Below, in pieces: positions 9,712 through 19,235 of a stretch of DNA of 64,000 nt. Position 1 is the stretch's first letter, and each line of letters begins with the position of its first letter. Made by a program: the position numbers and the translations under genes. This DNA comes from Eubacterium saphenum ATCC 49989 (GTDB taxonomy: Bacteria; Bacillota; Clostridia; Peptostreptococcales; Anaerovoracaceae): assembly GCA_000161975.1 (NCBI GenBank), contig GG688422.1, positions 369,824 through 433,823 on the forward strand, in the 5' to 3' direction. The notes under the pieces are model-generated. The model ran no database searches. It was not told the DNA's origin and was given only the letters and a program-made list of their open reading frames with translations.

Positions 9712-10473
9712 CTACTTTTTTAGCTTCGGCGTAACTTCTCTGGCTCCAAATCCAAAAACATGTTCCGTTTGCTTGTATTCGAGCATCGCTCTAAAAATAT
9801 ATAAATCTTCCGGCGTTGTAACCTTTATATTGCCTCTCGGACCCGCTACAATATATAATTCCATGCCATGTTTCTTCATAAGGGATGCGGTATCCACCAC
9901 TCCCGCATAGGGATCTGCCTTTTTTTGCTCTGAAATATGGGCATCGTACACATCTGAAAGTATAAAGCTCTGCGGAGCCTGCGCAGTATATAGCACGTTT
10001 CTATCAGGCATATCTTCAATAATTGCACCGCTCCTACTCACAACAGGTGTCTCAAACATGGATGTGCATGTAACGGCATTTCCCTTATCGCCCACACTTT
10101 CTATGTTTGCAGTTATCAATTCTGCAGGTATGCACGGCCTTACACCGTCGTGGAGTAACACAACGGAATCCTTGGGATTTTCTTCGTAAGCTAGCTTAAG
10201 AGCATTGAAAATCGATTCCTGCCCCGTAGCTCCTCCTTCTACAACCGCTACTATCTTATCCAAAAGATATCTCTTTACAAGCCTCTTAAGCTTTGTTATA
10301 TATTCAACCTTACAGGCAACGTAAATTTTATCTATCTCGGGATGCTCGTCAAAAATCTCAAGTGTATGTATGATTATAGGTTTGCCGTTTACCTCCAAAA
10401 ATTGCTTTGCAAGTCCTGCGCCCATTCGAGCGCCACTACCACCTGCAAATATCACAGCGATGTTATTTCGCAT
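9712..10473 (-). CDS. IspD/TarI-family cytidylyltransferase
   Basis: A 253-residue nucleotidyltransferase. The N-terminal FAGGSGARMG followed by AKQF is the CTP-binding loop, HDGVRP is the central motif, and GNIKVTTPEDL is the conserved C-terminal block. The family contains IspD (2-C-methylerythritol 4-phosphate, isoprenoids) and TarI (ribitol 5-phosphate, teichoic acid). Sequence alone does not separate them here. The tight link to an SDR enzyme, as in the fused cytidylyltransferase-SDR proteins of capsule loci, favours a CDP-polyol or surface polymer role. It ends nine bases before the epimerase gene and starts three bases after the GHL10 gene. Confidence 0.85.
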   Translation of the reverse strand: MRNNIAVIFAGGSGARMGAGLAKQFLEVNGKPIIIHTLEIFDEHPEIDKIYVACKVEYITKLKRLVKRYLLDKIVAVVEGGATGQESIFNALKLAYEENPKDSVVLLHDGVRPCIPAELITANIESVGDKGNAVTCTSMFETPVVSRSGAIIEDMPDRNVLYTAQAPQSFILSDVYDAHISEQKKADPYAGVVDTASLMKKHGMELYIVAGPRGNIKVTTPEDLYIFRAMLEYKQTEHVFGFGAREVTPKLKK

Positions 10474-10476
10474 TAT

Positions 10477-11661
10477 TTATCTCCTTTTAAATGAAATTTT
10501 GGTAATGAGTTTCTTATACTTTGAAATTTTTCTCATATTCTTTACTTCTTTCTTGCACCTTCCCTGATATAGATTGTTAAATCTAAATAGACAATATCCT
10601 CCGAGTCCGTGCCTTCTTATGCTTTTAATCTGTCCTGATATGTTGCTCCCTCTCATAGACCAACCCTTATCGCCGAGACCACGTTCCCCCGATCTATAAA
10701 GCGCAAGGCCGATAACCATGGGTATCTTCTTTTTATTTTTTCTCATGAACTGTCCGAGCCTTGAAGAAAACATCTTGACTCTGCCGGATGCACCCCAGTT
10801 ATCCGTCCAATATATCTGAGGCATTATCATATCCACATAGCCGTCATTAGAAAGCCATGTGGTAAGATCCACCCCCGAATTCATGCAATTATCTACATTG
10901 CCTGCCGGACTCACTGAAAACAGCGCCTTCCCCTGCGTGGTTTTATTTACTCTGCGTATCAATTTATTTACGTATCTTCGCTTATTTATACTGCTCGGGC
11001 TATAATCCTTTTTAGCCGTGGCAGGATTTACGCTATATTGTTTTTTGCTGTTTAGTCTATAATAACCTTTTTTAGCATGATAGAAGTAATCATCAAAATG
11101 TATTCCGTCTACTTTGTAGGTCAGAATTTCATTTACAGCCTTTATGATTCTGTTTGTAGAATATTCACTCTTTGGTGATAGAAAATAGTCATAGCCCACC
11201 CTATAAGGATTCAGCCACGCATGAAGCTGCACACCGTGTTTGTGTGCAGCTTCTGCAACCAGCTTTAACGGATCGTATGAAAATGATGAAGTTGCGGGTT
11301 TTGCATAGGATGCATTCGTCTTTAAATATCTCATGGCCCTGAATACCTTGCTCTTATACGCCGCATCATCGAACGCCCTAACGTGAAAGAATATAGTATT
11401 TATCCCGTTTCTCTTGGCATCCTTTACCATGATTTCAGCATTTTTCTTAAACGTCTTTTCACGTACGTTCGTAAGCCCGAGGTTTTGAAAATCTAGGAAG
11501 CTCACCCAAACGGCCTTCATCTCTGTATTAAACTTAACAACCTTCACCGTTTTTTGTGGCGCCTTCTTTTGCTCTATCGCTTCAGCTTCACCGTTCACTG
11601 CGAGTATCGTACATACCAGGCACACACTCAAAACTATAGATAATATTTTTCTTTTGATCAA
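10477..11661 (-). CDS. secreted family-10-like glycosyl hydrolase (GHL10 / YngK-like)
   Basis: A 394-residue exported protein. Residues 1 to about 28 form a signal peptide. The body is a GHL10 TIM-barrel domain: FNTEMKAVWVSFLDFQNLG, then IFFHVRAF, HAWLNPYRVGYD, VDGIHFDDYFYH, and MPQIYWTDNWG. The acidic DGIHFDDYF segment is the likely active site. The family is thought to act on cell-wall or other polysaccharides; the substrate is unknown. The C-terminus is strongly basic. The start is a TTG at 11661 with GGAGG ahead of it. It lies between PFOR and the cytidylyltransferase on the same strand. Confidence 0.88.
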   Translation of the reverse strand: MIKRKILSIVLSVCLVCTILAVNGEAEAIEQKKAPQKTVKVVKFNTEMKAVWVSFLDFQNLGLTNVREKTFKKNAEIMVKDAKRNGINTIFFHVRAFDDAAYKSKVFRAMRYLKTNASYAKPATSSFSYDPLKLVAEAAHKHGVQLHAWLNPYRVGYDYFLSPKSEYSTNRIIKAVNEILTYKVDGIHFDDYFYHAKKGYYRLNSKKQYSVNPATAKKDYSPSSINKRRYVNKLIRRVNKTTQGKALFSVSPAGNVDNCMNSGVDLTTWLSNDGYVDMIMPQIYWTDNWGASGRVKMFSSRLGQFMRKNKKKIPMVIGLALYRSGERGLGDKGWSMRGSNISGQIKSIRRHGLGGYCLFRFNNLYQGRCKKEVKNMRKISKYKKLITKISFKRR

Positions 11662-11697
11662 ACTTCCTCCACAAACCCTACGTAATACTTTAATAAT

Positions 11698-14600
11698 TTA
11701 CTCTATACTTCTACCTGCCATTTTAGCATAATCTTCATATTTTTTCTTAGCTTCTCTCTCCGTCTGTTCGAATAAACCTTCTGCAACATCAGGGAAGGCC
11801 TTCTTCAATGATTCGTACCTTACCTGTCCCATCAAGAATTCTCTGAAGCTCTCCTTTGGCTGTTTTGAATCCAGCACAAACGGATTCTTCCCCTGCTCCT
11901 CAAGAAGCGGGTTGTACCTGAACAGATGCCAATAACCACAATCTACAGCTTCCTTTATATTCGTCTGTGACGTTGACATTCCCGTCTTGATGCCGTGACT
12001 TATACAAGGTGCATAGCAAATTATTATGGACGGACCGTCGTAGGCCTCGGCTTCTTTAATGGCCTTCATAAATTGATTCTTATCAGCTCCCATTCCAACC
12101 TGCGCAACGTATACGTAGCCATATGCCATAGCTATCTTTGCAAGATCCTTCTTCTTAATCCTTTTGCCGGCAGAAGCAAACTTCGCAACCGCAGCTGTAG
12201 GAGTAGCCTTAGATGCTTGACCTCCGGTGTTTGAATACACTTCCGTATCGAAGACGAGTACGTTGATATTCTCCCCGCTTGCAAGTACATGATCGAGCCC
12301 TCCGTAGCCTATATCGTATGCCCAGCCGTCTCCTCCAACGGACCATACGGATTTTTTGACAAACTGATCTTCAAGATCTATGAGCACGTCTATCAACTCT
12401 TTTTCTCTGCCACCACTCACTTTTTCAGCCTTAAGCGCCTTTGCAAGATCATCGCTCACCTTCCTTGTGACATCGCTATTTTCCATATTTTCTATCCATG
12501 CAGATATGGCATCTTTAAGCTCTTTTGAAATGTTTAATGAAGCGAGTTCTGAAAGCAGTTCCTTTACCCTTGCACGTATCTGCTTGATTCCTGTGGCTAT
12601 TCCAAGCCCATATTCCGCATTGTCTTCAAACAGGGAGTTTGCCCAAGCCGGGCCTTTACCGTTTCTGTCCTTACAGTACGGCATAGATGGAGCAGAAGCA
12701 CCCCAAATCGATGAACATCCCGTAGCATTTGCTATCACCATTCTATCCCCAAACAGCTGAGTGACAACCTTTATATAAGGCGTTTCGCCGCAACCTGCAC
12801 AGGCTCCTGAAAATTCCAAATACGGTTTTGCAAATTGGCTACCCTTTACGGATGTTTTTTCCATTATATTATCCTTTTCGGGTATCTCCATTGCGTATTC
12901 CCAATTTTCTTTTTCGTCCATATTATCCGCAAGTGGCGTCATAACAAGTGATTTTTCCTTCGTAGGACATACATTTGCACACGAACCGCAACCCAAACAA
13001 TCGAGTGGAGATACTTGCATCCTAAATTCAAGCCCCTCAAATCCCTTGCCTTTTGCCGCTTCTGTTTTAAACTGTGAAGGCGCCTTAGCTTTTTCATCCG
13101 CATCCACAAGCACCGGTCTTATACAAGCGTGAGGACATACAAACGCACATTGATTACACTGTATGCACGTCTCGCTTCTCCATGTAGGAACATTTACAGC
13201 AACTCCTCTTTTTTCGTATTGAGTAGTACCTGTAGGGAATTCTCCGTCCGCTCTATCCTTAAACAGGCTAACCGGAAGGGAATCACCTTCCTGCTTATTC
13301 ATAGGTTCCAATATCTTCGTAATGAATTCCGGTTTACCTGAAGTAGCATTTGCCTTATCATCATCTTTCGCATTTATCCACTCAGCCGGAACTTCATGTT
13401 CGCTCAAAGCATTAATGCCCATATCTACAGCCTTGCAGTTCATGTCCACTATATTTTGACCCTTGCGTCCGTAAGTCGCATCGATACCTTCCTTTAGGTA
13501 TTTCACGGCATCATCCAGATTCAATACCTTAGAAAGCTTGAAGAATGCCGCCTGCATCACCATATTTATCCTATGCCCAAGCCCTATCTCTTCCGCTATT
13601 TTAACAGCATTTATGGTGTATAGCTTTGCCTTCTTTTGAGCCAATTCACGTTTTACCGCTCCCGGAATATTAGCTTCTATTTCAGGACCTTCCCAAGTTG
13701 TATTTAAAAGGAAGGTTCCTCCTTTTTTTAGGTTCTTCAGCATATCGTACTGCGTTAAATACGCTTGGTTGTGACAGGCTACAAAGTCTGCGTTGTTTAT
13801 AAGGTAGGTAGACTTGATACGTTCTTTACCGAATCTTAGATGCGAAATCGTAACACCGCCTGATTTTTTAGAATCATAGGCGAAATATCCTTGAGCATAC
13901 ATATCCGTATTATCACCTATGATTTTTATAGCAGTCTTGTTTGCGCCTACCGTACCGTCAGATCCGAGCCCCCAGAACATACATCTTATCGTGCCTTCCG
14001 GCTCTCCCGTTACACTTGCATCATATTCCAGTGATTTGTTTGTAACATCATCGTTTATACCGATTGTGAAGTCGTCCTTAGGCTCTGTGCTTTCCAAATT
14101 CTTATATACAGCTTCTATCATTCCCGGCGTCACATCCTTAGATCCGAGACCGTATCTACCGCCTATAACCTGAGGTGCATTCTCAGAGCCATAGAGTACC
14201 GCCTTTATCTCTTCGTATAGAGGTTCGCCAAACGCTCCGGGTTCCTTCGTTCTATCTAAAACAGCGATCTTTTTCACTGTATCCGGCAACGCCCCTAAGA
14301 AAAGCTCTTTTACAAACGGTCTATATAGCCTTACCTTAATCAAGCCTACTTTTTTGCCCGCCTTTACGAGCCTCTCGATGGTCTCTTCTATAGCTTCGCA
14401 TACAGATCCCATAGCCACTACAACATACTCTGCATCCTCCGCTCCTACGTAGTCAAAAGGATTATACTTTCTGCCCGTAAGCTTTTCAATTTCCTTCATG
14501 TATTCTATGACTATTTCAGGAACCGCCTCATAATAGCGGTTTGCAGCTTCTCTGGCCTGGAAGTATATGTCAGGGTTCTGTGCAGAACCTCTCACTACCG

Positions 14601-15234
14601 GATGCTCAGGGTTGAGCGCCCTATGCCTGAATTCCTTAACGGCATCCATGTCTACGAGCTTTTTCAGTTCGTCATAATCCAAAGTCTCTATTTTCTGTAT
14701 TTCATGCGAAGTTCTAAATCCGTCAAAAAAGTGAAGGAACGGAACTCTGCCTTTAATCGCAGCCAAATGCGCAACTGCAGCAAGATCCATAACTTCCTGC
14801 ACGGAAGCCGAAGCCAGCATGGCAAACCCCGTTTGCCTCGTGCTCATAACATCCGCCTGATCGCCGAATATGGAAAGCGCATGCGATGCAAGCGCCCTCG
14901 CCGTAACATGCATAACTCCCGGCAACAGTTCGCCTGAGATCTTATACATATTCGGTATCATCAAAAGTAATCCCTGTGAAGCGGTATAGGTGGAAGTAAG
15001 TGCTCCCGATGCAAGTGATCCGTGAAGCGCTCCGGACGCTCCTCCTTCCGATTGCATTTCCACTACCTTTACCGGTTGGCCAAATATATTTTTTCTTCCC
15101 CTCGCTGACCAATCATCTACGAGCTCCGCCATAGGTGACGAAGGGGTAATCGGATAAATAGCTGCTACCTCCGTGAATGCATATGACGTGTATGCTGCAG
15201 CTGTGTTACCGTCCATCGTTTTCATGTTAGACAT
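11698..15234 (-). CDS. nifJ: pyruvate:ferredoxin (flavodoxin) oxidoreductase
   Basis: A single-chain PFOR of 1178 residues that oxidises pyruvate to acetyl-CoA and CO2 with reduction of ferredoxin, the central step of clostridial fermentation. Domains in order: the N-terminal pyruvate-binding domain (AAYTSYAFTEVAAIYPITPS), the gamma domain, two [4Fe-4S] ferredoxin motifs (CIQCNQCAFVCP and CLGCGSCANVCP, about residues 680-750), a proximal cluster region with CAGCGETPY, and the TPP site GDGWAYDIGYGG with NTGGQ. The length fits the family. The start at 15234 has AAGGAGG five bases before it, better than the in-frame start at 15267. A TTGATA-17-TAGAAT promoter precedes it. Confidence 0.97.
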   Translation of the reverse strand: MSNMKTMDGNTAAAYTSYAFTEVAAIYPITPSSPMAELVDDWSARGRKNIFGQPVKVVEMQSEGGASGALHGSLASGALTSTYTASQGLLLMIPNMYKISGELLPGVMHVTARALASHALSIFGDQADVMSTRQTGFAMLASASVQEVMDLAAVAHLAAIKGRVPFLHFFDGFRTSHEIQKIETLDYDELKKLVDMDAVKEFRHRALNPEHPVVRGSAQNPDIYFQAREAANRYYEAVPEIVIEYMKEIEKLTGRKYNPFDYVGAEDAEYVVVAMGSVCEAIEETIERLVKAGKKVGLIKVRLYRPFVKELFLGALPDTVKKIAVLDRTKEPGAFGEPLYEEIKAVLYGSENAPQVIGGRYGLGSKDVTPGMIEAVYKNLESTEPKDDFTIGINDDVTNKSLEYDASVTGEPEGTIRCMFWGLGSDGTVGANKTAIKIIGDNTDMYAQGYFAYDSKKSGGVTISHLRFGKERIKSTYLINNADFVACHNQAYLTQYDMLKNLKKGGTFLLNTTWEGPEIEANIPGAVKRELAQKKAKLYTINAVKIAEEIGLGHRINMVMQAAFFKLSKVLNLDDAVKYLKEGIDATYGRKGQNIVDMNCKAVDMGINALSEHEVPAEWINAKDDDKANATSGKPEFITKILEPMNKQEGDSLPVSLFKDRADGEFPTGTTQYEKRGVAVNVPTWRSETCIQCNQCAFVCPHACIRPVLVDADEKAKAPSQFKTEAAKGKGFEGLEFRMQVSPLDCLGCGSCANVCPTKEKSLVMTPLADNMDEKENWEYAMEIPEKDNIMEKTSVKGSQFAKPYLEFSGACAGCGETPYIKVVTQLFGDRMVIANATGCSSIWGASAPSMPYCKDRNGKGPAWANSLFEDNAEYGLGIATGIKQIRARVKELLSELASLNISKELKDAISAWIENMENSDVTRKVSDDLAKALKAEKVSGGREKELIDVLIDLEDQFVKKSVWSVGGDGWAYDIGYGGLDHVLASGENINVLVFDTEVYSNTGGQASKATPTAAVAKFASAGKRIKKKDLAKIAMAYGYVYVAQVGMGADKNQFMKAIKEAEAYDGPSIIICYAPCISHGIKTGMSTSQTNIKEAVDCGYWHLFRYNPLLEEQGKNPFVLDSKQPKESFREFLMGQVRYESLKKAFPDVAEGLFEQTEREAKKKYEDYAKMAGRSIE

Positions 15235-15345
15235 AACAACCTCCTTATTCCATAAAGACCTTCCCACTCCTAAAATTTAAGCCTTCATTTCTTTGTTTAA
15301 ACCGCACCATATCGACAGGTACAAATTAAACTTCACTCCAATTAC

Positions 15346-15374
15346 ATTCTACCCCATGCGCAGTACTTTATCAA
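15346..15374 (-). promoter_or_regulatory. PFOR promoter (TTGATA-17-TAGAAT)
   Basis: On the minus strand TTGATA (15369-15374) and TAGAAT (15346-15351) are 17 nt apart, leaving a leader of about 105 nt before the PFOR ATG. Confidence 0.7.
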
Positions 15375-15686
15375 CTGAAAGTATCAACTTACATCACAGT
15401 ATCCTGCATAATTATTTCTCCTCAAAAGTCGATTAACCCATTTAGTATACAGGCAAATTATAATAGCAAAAAAAGTACTAATTAAAAACTCACAAAAAAA
15501 CTTTTTCCACCCATATGTAACCGAGTTGTATTTGTAAAATTTAGCACATTTCTCAGCTCAACATTTCACTTTTGCATAAAGCCAATCTATTAACAAAATT
15601 ACTCTCATATGAAGCATTATGCTAATGAACTATAAAAATTCTGCCGAGATTCAAAAGTGTTATATGTATAGATTTAAATAATAGAA
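15375..15686. other. intergenic region between PFOR and the uridine-kinase family gene
   Basis: AT-rich DNA without a convincing gene. A tiny minus-strand reading frame of six codons (MQDTVM) follows a GGAG near 15420. I would not call it a gene. No clear terminator for the upstream nine-gene run is visible. Confidence 0.5.
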
Positions 15687-16664
15687 TTATGATAGAAATT
15701 CATTTAGGATAGAATCGCTCGGGACTGTTTCCTTAGGTGTTGTTAGAATTTCACTGAGAATCTTTTTAACCTTGGCTGCAAGAGTCTCATCCTCTTCATC
15801 ATTAAAGGAGTCGTATTTAAATTCGCTTGCAATGCTCTTAAGAACGGAAAGTTCATAAATGAGCCCCGTATTTATCACATCATCCGCTGTATCTGCATAC
15901 TTATAGAGTATATCCTGCTCCGCCTTTCTTATAACATCCCAGTACTTTATCGTTTTTTGAGGTGAATATCCTCTGTGCAACTTATCCCTTATCATACGCC
16001 TTATGAGTCTAAAATCATGCGCAAATACATCACCGTCAGAAAATTTCAGCCTTATGAGCGGACTTACATATATCCTGTGTTTTATATCATCTCGAATGCT
16101 TGATGTTAGCAACGGAGAAAGTGCGTGTATTCCCTCAATTATAACGATACAGTCCTTTTCCATTGAAATCTCGGGCGCATTAAATTCTTTCTTTCCTGTA
16201 ATGAAATTAAAGGTCGGCAGTTTCACTATTTCTCCCGCAAGCAATGCTTTAAGGGTCGATTGAAAAAGCTCAATATCCACAGCGTTTATCGATTCAGTAT
16301 CCCTTTTACCGTCTTTATCTACAGGCATGTCATCTCTATCTATGAAAAAATCATCTGTACTTATGGAAAACGACGGCCTTTGAAGATCTGTTATCTCAGC
16401 TGCCAACCTGTTTGCAAATGTAGTCTTTCCTGATGACGTAGGTCCTGTTACGAGCACAACCCTGCTGCCTGATTCTATGATCTTTCTTGCAAGGCTACGC
16501 CTTTCATCCCTTTGAAGCGCCTCGGTTCTGTTCACAAGCTCATTGAATTCTCCCAAACCTATAAGTGCATTTATGTCCTGAACCGATTCTATTCCAAGAT
16601 CCGTAATATCGATAACTCCATTTTCAATTTCACATCTGCTAAACTGCATCGCCAATTCTCCCAT
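15687..16664 (-). CDS. uridine kinase / phosphoribulokinase family protein
   Basis: A 325-residue P-loop kinase. Walker A is TGPTSSGKTTFANRL (about residues 75-89), followed by STDDFFIDRDDMP and IEGIHALSPLL, typical of the uridine kinase/PRK fold. Many clostridial relatives are about 550 residues with N-terminal TGS- and threonyl-synthetase-like domains. Here only about 70 residues precede the kinase domain, so the N-terminal extension is absent or shortened. The substrate is probably a nucleoside, by family. The ATG lies seven bases after the folD stop codon; a second in-frame ATG five codons later has a GGGAGA before it and could be the true start. Confidence 0.82.
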   Translation of the reverse strand: MGELAMQFSRCEIENGVIDITDLGIESVQDINALIGLGEFNELVNRTEALQRDERRSLARKIIESGSRVVLVTGPTSSGKTTFANRLAAEITDLQRPSFSISTDDFFIDRDDMPVDKDGKRDTESINAVDIELFQSTLKALLAGEIVKLPTFNFITGKKEFNAPEISMEKDCIVIIEGIHALSPLLTSSIRDDIKHRIYVSPLIRLKFSDGDVFAHDFRLIRRMIRDKLHRGYSPQKTIKYWDVIRKAEQDILYKYADTADDVINTGLIYELSVLKSIASEFKYDSFNDEEDETLAAKVKKILSEILTTPKETVPSDSILNEFLS

Positions 16665-16671
16665 GTCTACC

Positions 16672-17553
16672 CTAACTTTGTCTATAACCCTTTAATAAAT
16701 TCTTAAATAAAACGGAAGTTGTAACCAGCCCTACTCCTGAAGGCACAGGCGTAACATAAGCTACCTCATCCTTAAACGCTTCTGATTCCATATCGCCTGT
16801 AATCTTACCGTCTTTGAAATTTATTCCTACATCTATAAAAAGTCGATCATCCTCATCTATACTTTTAAGTTCCTTCCTACGTTCAAAGCTCCCCTCTACC
16901 ATTTCCTTCGTAACAAAATATGGTATACCGACAGCGGATACGATGATATCGGCGTCCGCCATAGATGAAATGATATTATCGTATCCCGTCTTTGAGTGAC
17001 ACACCGTTACGGTGGCATCATCCTTCATGAACAACATGGAAAGAGGTCTTCCTACCACCAAACTTCTTCCGAGAATGCATACTTTAAGCGTCTTAAAATT
17101 TTCCCTGCCCAATACCTTTTTTGCAATTTCAATACATGCCAAGGCGGTAGCGGGCGCAAGCGCATCTTTTCTGAAAGAAAACACGCCGCTCATGCTCTTT
17201 TCAGTCTGTCCGTCTATATCCTTATTGCAGGCTATAGCTTCTTTAACCCTTGATATGTCTATACTCTCATCCAGGGGCTGCATAGGTATGATGCCCGCTA
17301 TGTCCTTATCCTCTGAAAGTTTTGCAACTGTTTTAAAGGCCTTTTCAGTATCTACGCCTTCCTCAAGCACTGCGCTCCTTACGGGTATGTTGAGTTTCTC
17401 AGCCTTTTTTATTATCGCATTTTCATAAACGGTACCTGCTGAATTTTTCGCTGACTTAACTATCGCTATTTCCTTGTTAAAACCCAAATGCGCTACATCA
17501 TTTTTTATTTCGCCTAAAAGTTCTTCAGAAATTTGTTTGCAATCTACGTACAT
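16672..17553 (-). CDS. folD: bifunctional methylenetetrahydrofolate dehydrogenase / methenyl-THF cyclohydrolase
   Basis: A 293-residue enzyme converting 5,10-methylene-THF to 10-formyl-THF in two steps in the cytoplasm. The catalytic Y...K pair is in VYENAIIKKAE, the substrate block is IIPMQPLDESID, and the NADP site is ILGRSLVVGRPLSMLF. The KDIDGQTEKS segment departs from the usual KDVDGFHP, though Asp and Gly are kept. It sits directly downstream of fhs (15 nt), so the C1-folate interconversion is encoded as a unit. GGAGGAG precedes the ATG. Confidence 0.94.
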   Translation of the reverse strand: MYVDCKQISEELLGEIKNDVAHLGFNKEIAIVKSAKNSAGTVYENAIIKKAEKLNIPVRSAVLEEGVDTEKAFKTVAKLSEDKDIAGIIPMQPLDESIDISRVKEAIACNKDIDGQTEKSMSGVFSFRKDALAPATALACIEIAKKVLGRENFKTLKVCILGRSLVVGRPLSMLFMKDDATVTVCHSKTGYDNIISSMADADIIVSAVGIPYFVTKEMVEGSFERRKELKSIDEDDRLFIDVGINFKDGKITGDMESEAFKDEVAYVTPVPSGVGLVTTSVLFKNLLKGYRQS

Positions 17554-17568
17554 CTAATATCTCCTCCA

Positions 17569-19224
17569 TTAAAAAAGCCCCGTAATCTTACCCTTATCAT
17601 CTATGTCCATGCCTTCCGCTGCGGGCTTTTTTGGAAGACCCGGCATGGTCATGATATTTCCTGCATAGGCAACGATGAATCCCGCACCTGCGCAAAGCTT
17701 AAAATCATTTATGGTAATTTCAAATCCCGTGGGTGCTCCTGAAAGATTCGCATCATCGGAAAAGCTGTACTGAGTCTTTGCTATGCATACGGGAAGGTGC
17801 GAAAAACCCAGTTCAGAAATTTTTTGCGCCTTATCATCCGCTATTTTACTGAACTTGACCGCATCAGCCCTATATATTTTCTTAGCTACCTCATCCACCT
17901 TATCCTTTATGCCGAGCTCACTACCATATATGGGTTTTGCAGAGCTCTCGCCTTGAGAAATATCAGCCACCACCCTTGCCAATTCTTTAGCTCCGTTTCC
18001 ACCGTCTTTGTATCCAGACACAAGCACCGCCTCGACGCCGGCTTTTGAAACCTCTTCCTTGAGATATTGTATCTCGGAAGGTTCATCCTCTGAAAACTCA
18101 TTGATAGCTACCACGGTGTTTGCCTTATATACGTTCTTTACATTATCTATATGCCTTAAAAGATTTTGAATTCCGGCTTCCATCTTTTTGGATTCATTCT
18201 CTTCATTCCTGCCATGATATTTAATGGCTCTTATCGTTGCAACTATAACCACCGCATTGGGTGAAATACCCGCCTGCCTACACTTTATGTCCATGAACTT
18301 TTCCGCTCCCAGGTCTGCGCCGAATCCTGCCTCCGTGACTGCGTAGTGTGCAGACGCTATGGCTGCCTTCGTAGCGATGACACTGTTGCAGCCATGCGCA
18401 ATGTTTGCGAAAGGCCCGCCGTGCATGAATGTGGGCGTGCCTTCAAGCGTCTGCACCAAATTAGGCTTGATGGCGTCCTTAAGAAGCAAAGACACGGCTC
18501 CTTCTACCTTTAGGTCGGCTATCTTCACAGGTGCGCCCTGCATGTCATATGCAACTATGATTCTTGCAATTCTCTCCTTGAGATCCTGCATAGATGTAGC
18601 GAGGCAAAGCACCGCCATTATTTCACTTGCAACCGTGATGTCAAATCCGTCTTCTCTCGGCACTCCATCCTTATCGCTTCCAAGACCGCATACAATGTGC
18701 CTGAGCTGCCTGTCATTCATATCCATGCATCTTTTAAACACTATATTATTCACGTCTATATTTAATTCATTCCCCTGCTTTATATGATTATCAATGCAAG
18801 CCGATACTAGGTTGTTCGCCGTACCTATGGCATGTATATCTCCCGTAAAATGAAGGTTTATATCTTCCATGGGGACTACCTGCGCCCATCCTCCACCTGT
18901 AGCTCCCCCCTTAATCCCAAATACAGGGCCAAGCGAGGGCTCTCTGAGCGCCAAGGCTGCATCTTCTCCTATTTTATTAAGTCCGTCTGCTAATGCTATG
19001 CTTATGGTCGTCTTGCCTTCTCCATAGGGTGTGGGAGTCATGGCTGTAACTAAAATCAGCCTTCCCTTTGTGCGCTTTGCATTTATTTCATCTAAGCTCT
19101 CAAGGCTAACCTTTGCCTTGTACTTCCCATACAACTCGAGAGCATCATCATAGAGCCCGATCTTTTTAGAAATTTTTCTGATGTCTTTTACCTCTATGCT
19201 ATTTGCTATTTCAATATCTGTCAT
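17569..19224 (-). CDS. fhs: formate--tetrahydrofolate ligase
   Basis: A 551-residue ATP-dependent ligase making 10-formyl-THF from formate and THF. The nucleotide loop is TPYGEGKTTIS, and REPSLGPVFGIKGGATGGG and LHFTGDIHAIGTANN are family signatures. The length matches FTHFS. An in-frame GTG and an earlier ATG are possible starts, but GGAGG is best placed for the ATG at 19224. With folD it can supply one-carbon units for purines. No other Wood-Ljungdahl gene lies in the window, so acetogenesis cannot be claimed. Confidence 0.96.
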   Translation of the reverse strand: MTDIEIANSIEVKDIRKISKKIGLYDDALELYGKYKAKVSLESLDEINAKRTKGRLILVTAMTPTPYGEGKTTISIALADGLNKIGEDAALALREPSLGPVFGIKGGATGGGWAQVVPMEDINLHFTGDIHAIGTANNLVSACIDNHIKQGNELNIDVNNIVFKRCMDMNDRQLRHIVCGLGSDKDGVPREDGFDITVASEIMAVLCLATSMQDLKERIARIIVAYDMQGAPVKIADLKVEGAVSLLLKDAIKPNLVQTLEGTPTFMHGGPFANIAHGCNSVIATKAAIASAHYAVTEAGFGADLGAEKFMDIKCRQAGISPNAVVIVATIRAIKYHGRNEENESKKMEAGIQNLLRHIDNVKNVYKANTVVAINEFSEDEPSEIQYLKEEVSKAGVEAVLVSGYKDGGNGAKELARVVADISQGESSAKPIYGSELGIKDKVDEVAKKIYRADAVKFSKIADDKAQKISELGFSHLPVCIAKTQYSFSDDANLSGAPTGFEITINDFKLCAGAGFIVAYAGNIMTMPGLPKKPAAEGMDIDDKGKITGLF

Positions 19225-19235
19225 CATCGCCTCCA

